Source: Clostridium sp. KNHs214 (lineage in GTDB: Bacteria; Bacillota; Clostridia; Clostridiales; Clostridiaceae). From it: a stretch of DNA of 64,000 bases. Position 1 is the first letter of the stretch. Each line of letters begins with the position of its first letter. Positions 60,963 through 64,000 of the stretch are shown here, one piece after another. The notes under the pieces were generated by a model. The model worked only from the letters and a program-made list of their open reading frames with translations, did no database searches and was not told where the DNA came from. The position numbers and the translations under genes are program-made. The stretch spans positions 310,001 through 374,000 of the forward strand of contig NZ_JQMW01000013.1 of NCBI RefSeq assembly GCF_000744935.1, read 5' to 3'.

Positions 60963-63900
60963 TCATCTCCCATAGTATTCATCTTTTTTTCTAGTTACAT
61001 ACTTATCCATCTTAACACCAATAAGAACATTTACTCCAAAGCCAACAGCCCCTACTAGTAATGCTGGTGCACCTACACTTACCGCTGCTGCTACTACACC
61101 AGATATCACCACTCCTGCTGCTACCCCTGCAGCTGCCGATAATACGTCAATTAAAGCTCCTACTTTTTCACCACTACGTAAGCTTTGGTGTACATCCCAA
61201 GTGCAAAATCCTATAGTTCCTGCTATTCCTAATGATTTCTTAGCAAATTTAGCACCTCTACCTAAATTTGAAACATATCTCCCCATAGCCAAGGTGCTAT
61301 GAGGCTTCCAAACCAAACGTCCTCTTATTGCATTTACAGCCACTTTTCCGCTTACATAATCTGCTGCTCCTGATGCCATAGACTTTAATGTGCTTTTCGC
61401 ATAATTAAAACTGCTCTTTGCAGTATTAGAACTTCTTCTAGTTCTACTTACTACATTTGTTCTATTGGCTCTAGTTCTATTCATCACCGCATAAGACGCT
61501 GCCCTCATTGCCTCTGTTTCTTCACCTAAAGTATATACCGGTCTAAAGCCACTGTAGTCACTCATATTTGCACAGTTATTCTTGCTGTAAGCAAACAAAT
61601 TATGGCCTAATAATTCTCCCGTTTCACCTATAATCTCATCTGCATTTATAAATCTTGCCCACTCTGGATTATAGTATCTATTCTGCAAGTAATATAGTCC
61701 TGTCTCACTGTCATACCTATATCCTCTATACCTATAAGGATTTTTCTCTCCTACTGTATCCTTTAAACTTCCTTCTATAGAGATAAGTTTTCCCCAGGAA
61801 TCATAGGTGTAAGATACAACCTTTTCCCCTTGAGCATTTATTAATCCTATAATGTCACCCTGAGCATTTCTTACATAATAGTATTCTGCTCCGTTTAGGT
61901 TCATGCTTATAAGTTTGCCTGAACTGTCGTAAGTGTAGTGTATTTTGTCTTTTCCATTATCTTCATAGGTTACACTGCCGCCCACTAGGTGATATTTTGT
62001 GGTGACACCATTTACTGTTTTTTCTGTTCTTATGCCTTGGTCATTATATTTAAATTTTATATCCTTGCCATTACCTTTTATTGAGGATAACATTCTTCCT
62101 CTTTCCCAGGTGAAGGTGTATCCGTTATAGGTTAATGGATTTCCTATGTTATCATAAGTTATTTCTTTTCCATCAAAATTTGTTAGCTTGTCTTTCCAGA
62201 TAGAATCACCGTAATTATAGTTGTAAGCTTTTGTACAGTTACCTAGTGATTCTGCTGTTGTATATTTATATTCTTTCTTACTGGTTAAATTTCCTCCTCT
62301 ATCGTAACTGTAAGTTATAGTTTTTCCCAAAATACCATTATCTTCTCTTGTAATTTGATTTAAACCGTCATAGTGGTATTTTATTGTCTTTTCTTTTTCT
62401 GTGCCTTTGTTTTGAACTATAGTTTCTATATTTCCATTCTTATCATAGGTGTAGCATATCTTCTCTCCACCATTATCTATTGATTTTACTATGGACGTGG
62501 CGGTATTTGCTTCTTTCCCTGCTTCAAATTCGTATTTAGTTATATAGTCTTTTAATCCTGTGCTTAGTTTTTTTGATATCATTCTGCCTAAACTGTCATA
62601 GTTTAAACTTAATGTACTGTTTGAAGTTAATGTGTTTTTATATAAGTTTGATATTTGTTCTTCACTTAAAGTTTGTGAACTATAGGTAAATTGTTCTAAG
62701 TTTCCATTTAATTGTTCAGTTCCTTTAATACTGCTTCCCAAAGCTGTTGAACCTTTGCTAAAATCTTTAAAGCTTTCTGTAATCCCTTGTCCTACTAGTT
62801 TGTCATTTAGGTAAAATTTAACTGTAAGCTTATTTTCTTTAAATTGCCAAGTTATTGCGGTGAAATACCATTTATCCTTATCTATAGTTTCTTTAGAAGT
62901 TACTAAATTGGTGAATGATCCATCCCCTTTTTTTATTGCAATATTTAATTTGTTATTTTTATCAATATATGTGTTTAATATTTCACTATTCTTACCTTCA
63001 TTGGATATTATATGCCTTACAGTTCCTGTTTGTCTTGTCTTAAACCAAGTTCCCATAGTACCAGCATTTTTGTTCACATTTAGATTATATAAAATCTTTG
63101 TAGCATTAGAACTTGAAGAGGTATATGGTGTTACGAAACCTTTTTCTTCAAATTGCACTCCATCAAAACGCACTACATCTGTATTTTTAACCCCTGTTCT
63201 TATTATTACTCTACACATTTTGGTCTTTGCTGGTAGTGTAAATGTATGACTAATCCTTTTCCATTGTCTTTCTGGTATTTCTTTTGTATCTACAATATAA
63301 TATAATTGTTTACCAGATGAATCCGTGCATTCCACAGATAATTTCGGCTGAGAAGCACCTATTCTTTTAGCATATGCACTTAATGTATATTCTTTAGCTG
63401 TAGATAATGGAGAAGGAAATGTAATTTCCTGATAGGCTACTGAATTTGTATTGCTAGTTCCACTACTACCTTTAGTATCATAGGATTCTATGCACTTACT
63501 GCCCTTTACCCCATCGTCTACTATTCTACAATTTCCACTGAATCTATTCCAATCAGATATACGCCATGACTTTGTTCCATCTTCAAAGGATGAATTAGGT
63601 ATTAAATTTTTACTTCCTTCATAGGCTCCTAGTACATTTCTTCCTGTTGTCTCATCCTTTTCAAATATAGTATTTTGGCTATATGGCTCTATTCCACTTA
63701 GACTTTTTAAACTATTATTTAATGGGAATGTTTCTGTTTTTTCACTACTCTGCCCTTTTGTATTATAATGAACCTTAGAGAGCTTATTGTCATTATCGTA
63801 TTCATATTTTGTTACATAGGAATTATTATTTATTTTTTCATTTATGCTGCTTACATTATTGTCTTCATCATAGCCATACTTTAATGTGTCACCTTTTGAA

Positions 63901-64000
63901 TCTTTAATTTTTACTAATCTATCTGCCGCATCATAAATGTATCTATAATTTACATTATTGACTTTATCATAATGATTTGCTAAATTTCCACTAGCATCGT
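60963..64000 (-). CDS. RHS/YD-repeat polymorphic toxin, C-terminal part (5' end outside window)
   Basis: The frame is open to the window edge; more than 1,000 codons are seen. YD repeats (NYRYIYDAADRLVKIKD, YEYDNDNKL, YSYDRGGNLTSKKEY, YNDQGIRTEKTVNG) surround a LamG/concanavalin-like segment (NAGTMGTWFKTRQTGTVRH...). The core ends with the RHS signature RYRGYRYDSETGLYYLQNRYYNPEWARFINAD. After it comes a variable tip of about 190 residues. It has Arg/Ser-rich stretches and ends in a glycine/alanine-rich hydrophobic region (ALIDVLSAAAGVAAGVVISG and on). That suggests a membrane-active toxin domain. The gene at 60620 follows directly. Confidence 0.9.
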   Translation of the reverse strand, partial: DASGNLANHYDKVNNVNYRYIYDAADRLVKIKDSKGDTLKYGYDEDNNVSSINEKINNNSYVTKYEYDNDNKLSKVHYNTKGQSSEKTETFPLNNSLKSLSGIEPYSQNTIFEKDETTGRNVLGAYEGSKNLIPNSSFEDGTKSWRISDWNRFSGNCRIVDDGVKGSKCIESYDTKGSSGTSNTNSVAYQEITFPSPLSTAKEYTLSAYAKRIGASQPKLSVECTDSSGKQLYYIVDTKEIPERQWKRISHTFTLPAKTKMCRVIIRTGVKNTDVVRFDGVQFEEKGFVTPYTSSSSNATKILYNLNVNKNAGTMGTWFKTRQTGTVRHIISNEGKNSEILNTYIDKNNKLNIAIKKGDGSFTNLVTSKETIDKDKWYFTAITWQFKENKLTVKFYLNDKLVGQGITESFKDFSKGSTALGSSIKGTEQLNGNLEQFTYSSQTLSEEQISNLYKNTLTSNSTLSLNYDSLGRMISKKLSTGLKDYITKYEFEAGKEANTATSIVKSIDNGGEKICYTYDKNGNIETIVQNKGTEKEKTIKYHYDGLNQITREDNGILGKTITYSYDRGGNLTSKKEYKYTTAESLGNCTKAYNYNYGDSIWKDKLTNFDGKEITYDNIGNPLTYNGYTFTWERGRMLSSIKGNGKDIKFKYNDQGIRTEKTVNGVTTKYHLVGGSVTYEDNGKDKIHYTYDSSGKLISMNLNGAEYYYVRNAQGDIIGLINAQGEKVVSYTYDSWGKLISIEGSLKDTVGEKNPYRYRGYRYDSETGLYYLQNRYYNPEWARFINADEIIGETGELLGHNLFAYSKNNCANMSDYSGFRPVYTLGEETEAMRAASYAVMNRTRANRTNVVSRTRRSSNTAKSSFNYAKSTLKSMASGAADYVSGKVAVNAIRGRLVWKPHSTLAMGRYVSNLGRGAKFAKKSLGIAGTIGFCTWDVHQSLRSGEKVGALIDVLSAAAGVAAGVVISGVVAAAVSVGAPALLVGAVGFGVNVLIGVKMDKYVTRKKDEYYGR

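Noticed and set aside
1-64000. tRNA or rRNA genes
   Set aside because: No TPsiC-arm (GGTTCRANTCC) and matching acceptor stems or rRNA-like GC-rich stretches were found by eye. A search with tRNAscan-SE would settle it.

Overview
The window is low-G+C DNA with strong AGGAGG-type ribosome binding sites, frequent TTG/GTG starts, a Spo0E-like sporulation regulator, DUF1540 proteins and a CcpA-like regulator. This points to a Clostridium chromosome, probably near the C. botulinum group I/C. sporogenes group (inference from gene content, no database search). Most genes are ordinary housekeeping or metabolic genes. The unusual material is a dense set of repeats of at least four kinds threaded through and into these genes.

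Layout. 1-3.7 kb: threonine/glycine genes (threonine dehydrogenase, kbl, glyA). 4-9.9 kb: small protein, GNAT, a metal chaperone, and a ccdA-tlpA thiol-redox pair split by a decayed IS607-like element. bioY follows, behind a BirA-type operator. 10-22.9 kb: WYL regulator, Spo0E/MEDS pair, SEC-C protein, a broken DUF1904 gene, a membrane-anchored NlpC-like protein, uraA with a PyrR-type loop, methyltransferase, fthC, a 2H phosphoesterase, SagB-like nitroreductase, MFS exporter, DUF4397 protein. 23.2 kb: a RAYT (Y1/HUH transposase-like) gene. 25.5-39 kb: a minus-strand anaerobic cobalamin operon, cbiB-C-D-E-T-L-F-G-H-J-K-A, behind a B12 riboswitch with a terminator, with cobD upstream. 39.6-42.3 kb: tldD/tldE. 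42.4-53 kb: Crp-type regulator, the galactose locus (galK, galT, galR-like, divergent galE and a galM-like gene), CcpA-like regulator and phosphopentomutase. 54.7-59.3 kb: HAD phosphatase, PQQ-repeat lipoprotein, truncated bioY, uppS-like gene. 59.8-64 kb: the 3' part of an RHS polymorphic-toxin gene with small membrane genes behind it.

How the genes work together. The cbi genes cover corrin ring synthesis from cobalt insertion to the a,c-diamide, plus cbiB and cobD for the aminopropanol arm; cbiP and the cobU/S/T genes are not in the window. The gal genes form a Leloir pathway. Three copies of an AGAAAACCTTTTCT-type palindrome, before galT, galR and galE, suggest one autoregulated LacI-type regulon.

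Repeats. (1) More than 20 copies of a CCTGTCCC/GGGACAGG core lie between 17.3 and 58.5 kb around the RAYT gene. Some form REPIN-like inverted pairs. Others sit in frame inside cbiD, cbiE and galT and inside the bioY remnant, where they encode extra peptide. (2) Six copies of a roughly 230-bp giant-hairpin element keep their pairing although the arms differ in sequence in three classes, which is covariation expected of a selected fold. Two inverted pairs bound 0.9-1.06 kb ORF-less composites near the gal locus. (3) Two MITE-like families have supplied the 3' ends of a GNAT gene and of cbiJ. These repeat systems are the most likely undescribed biology here.
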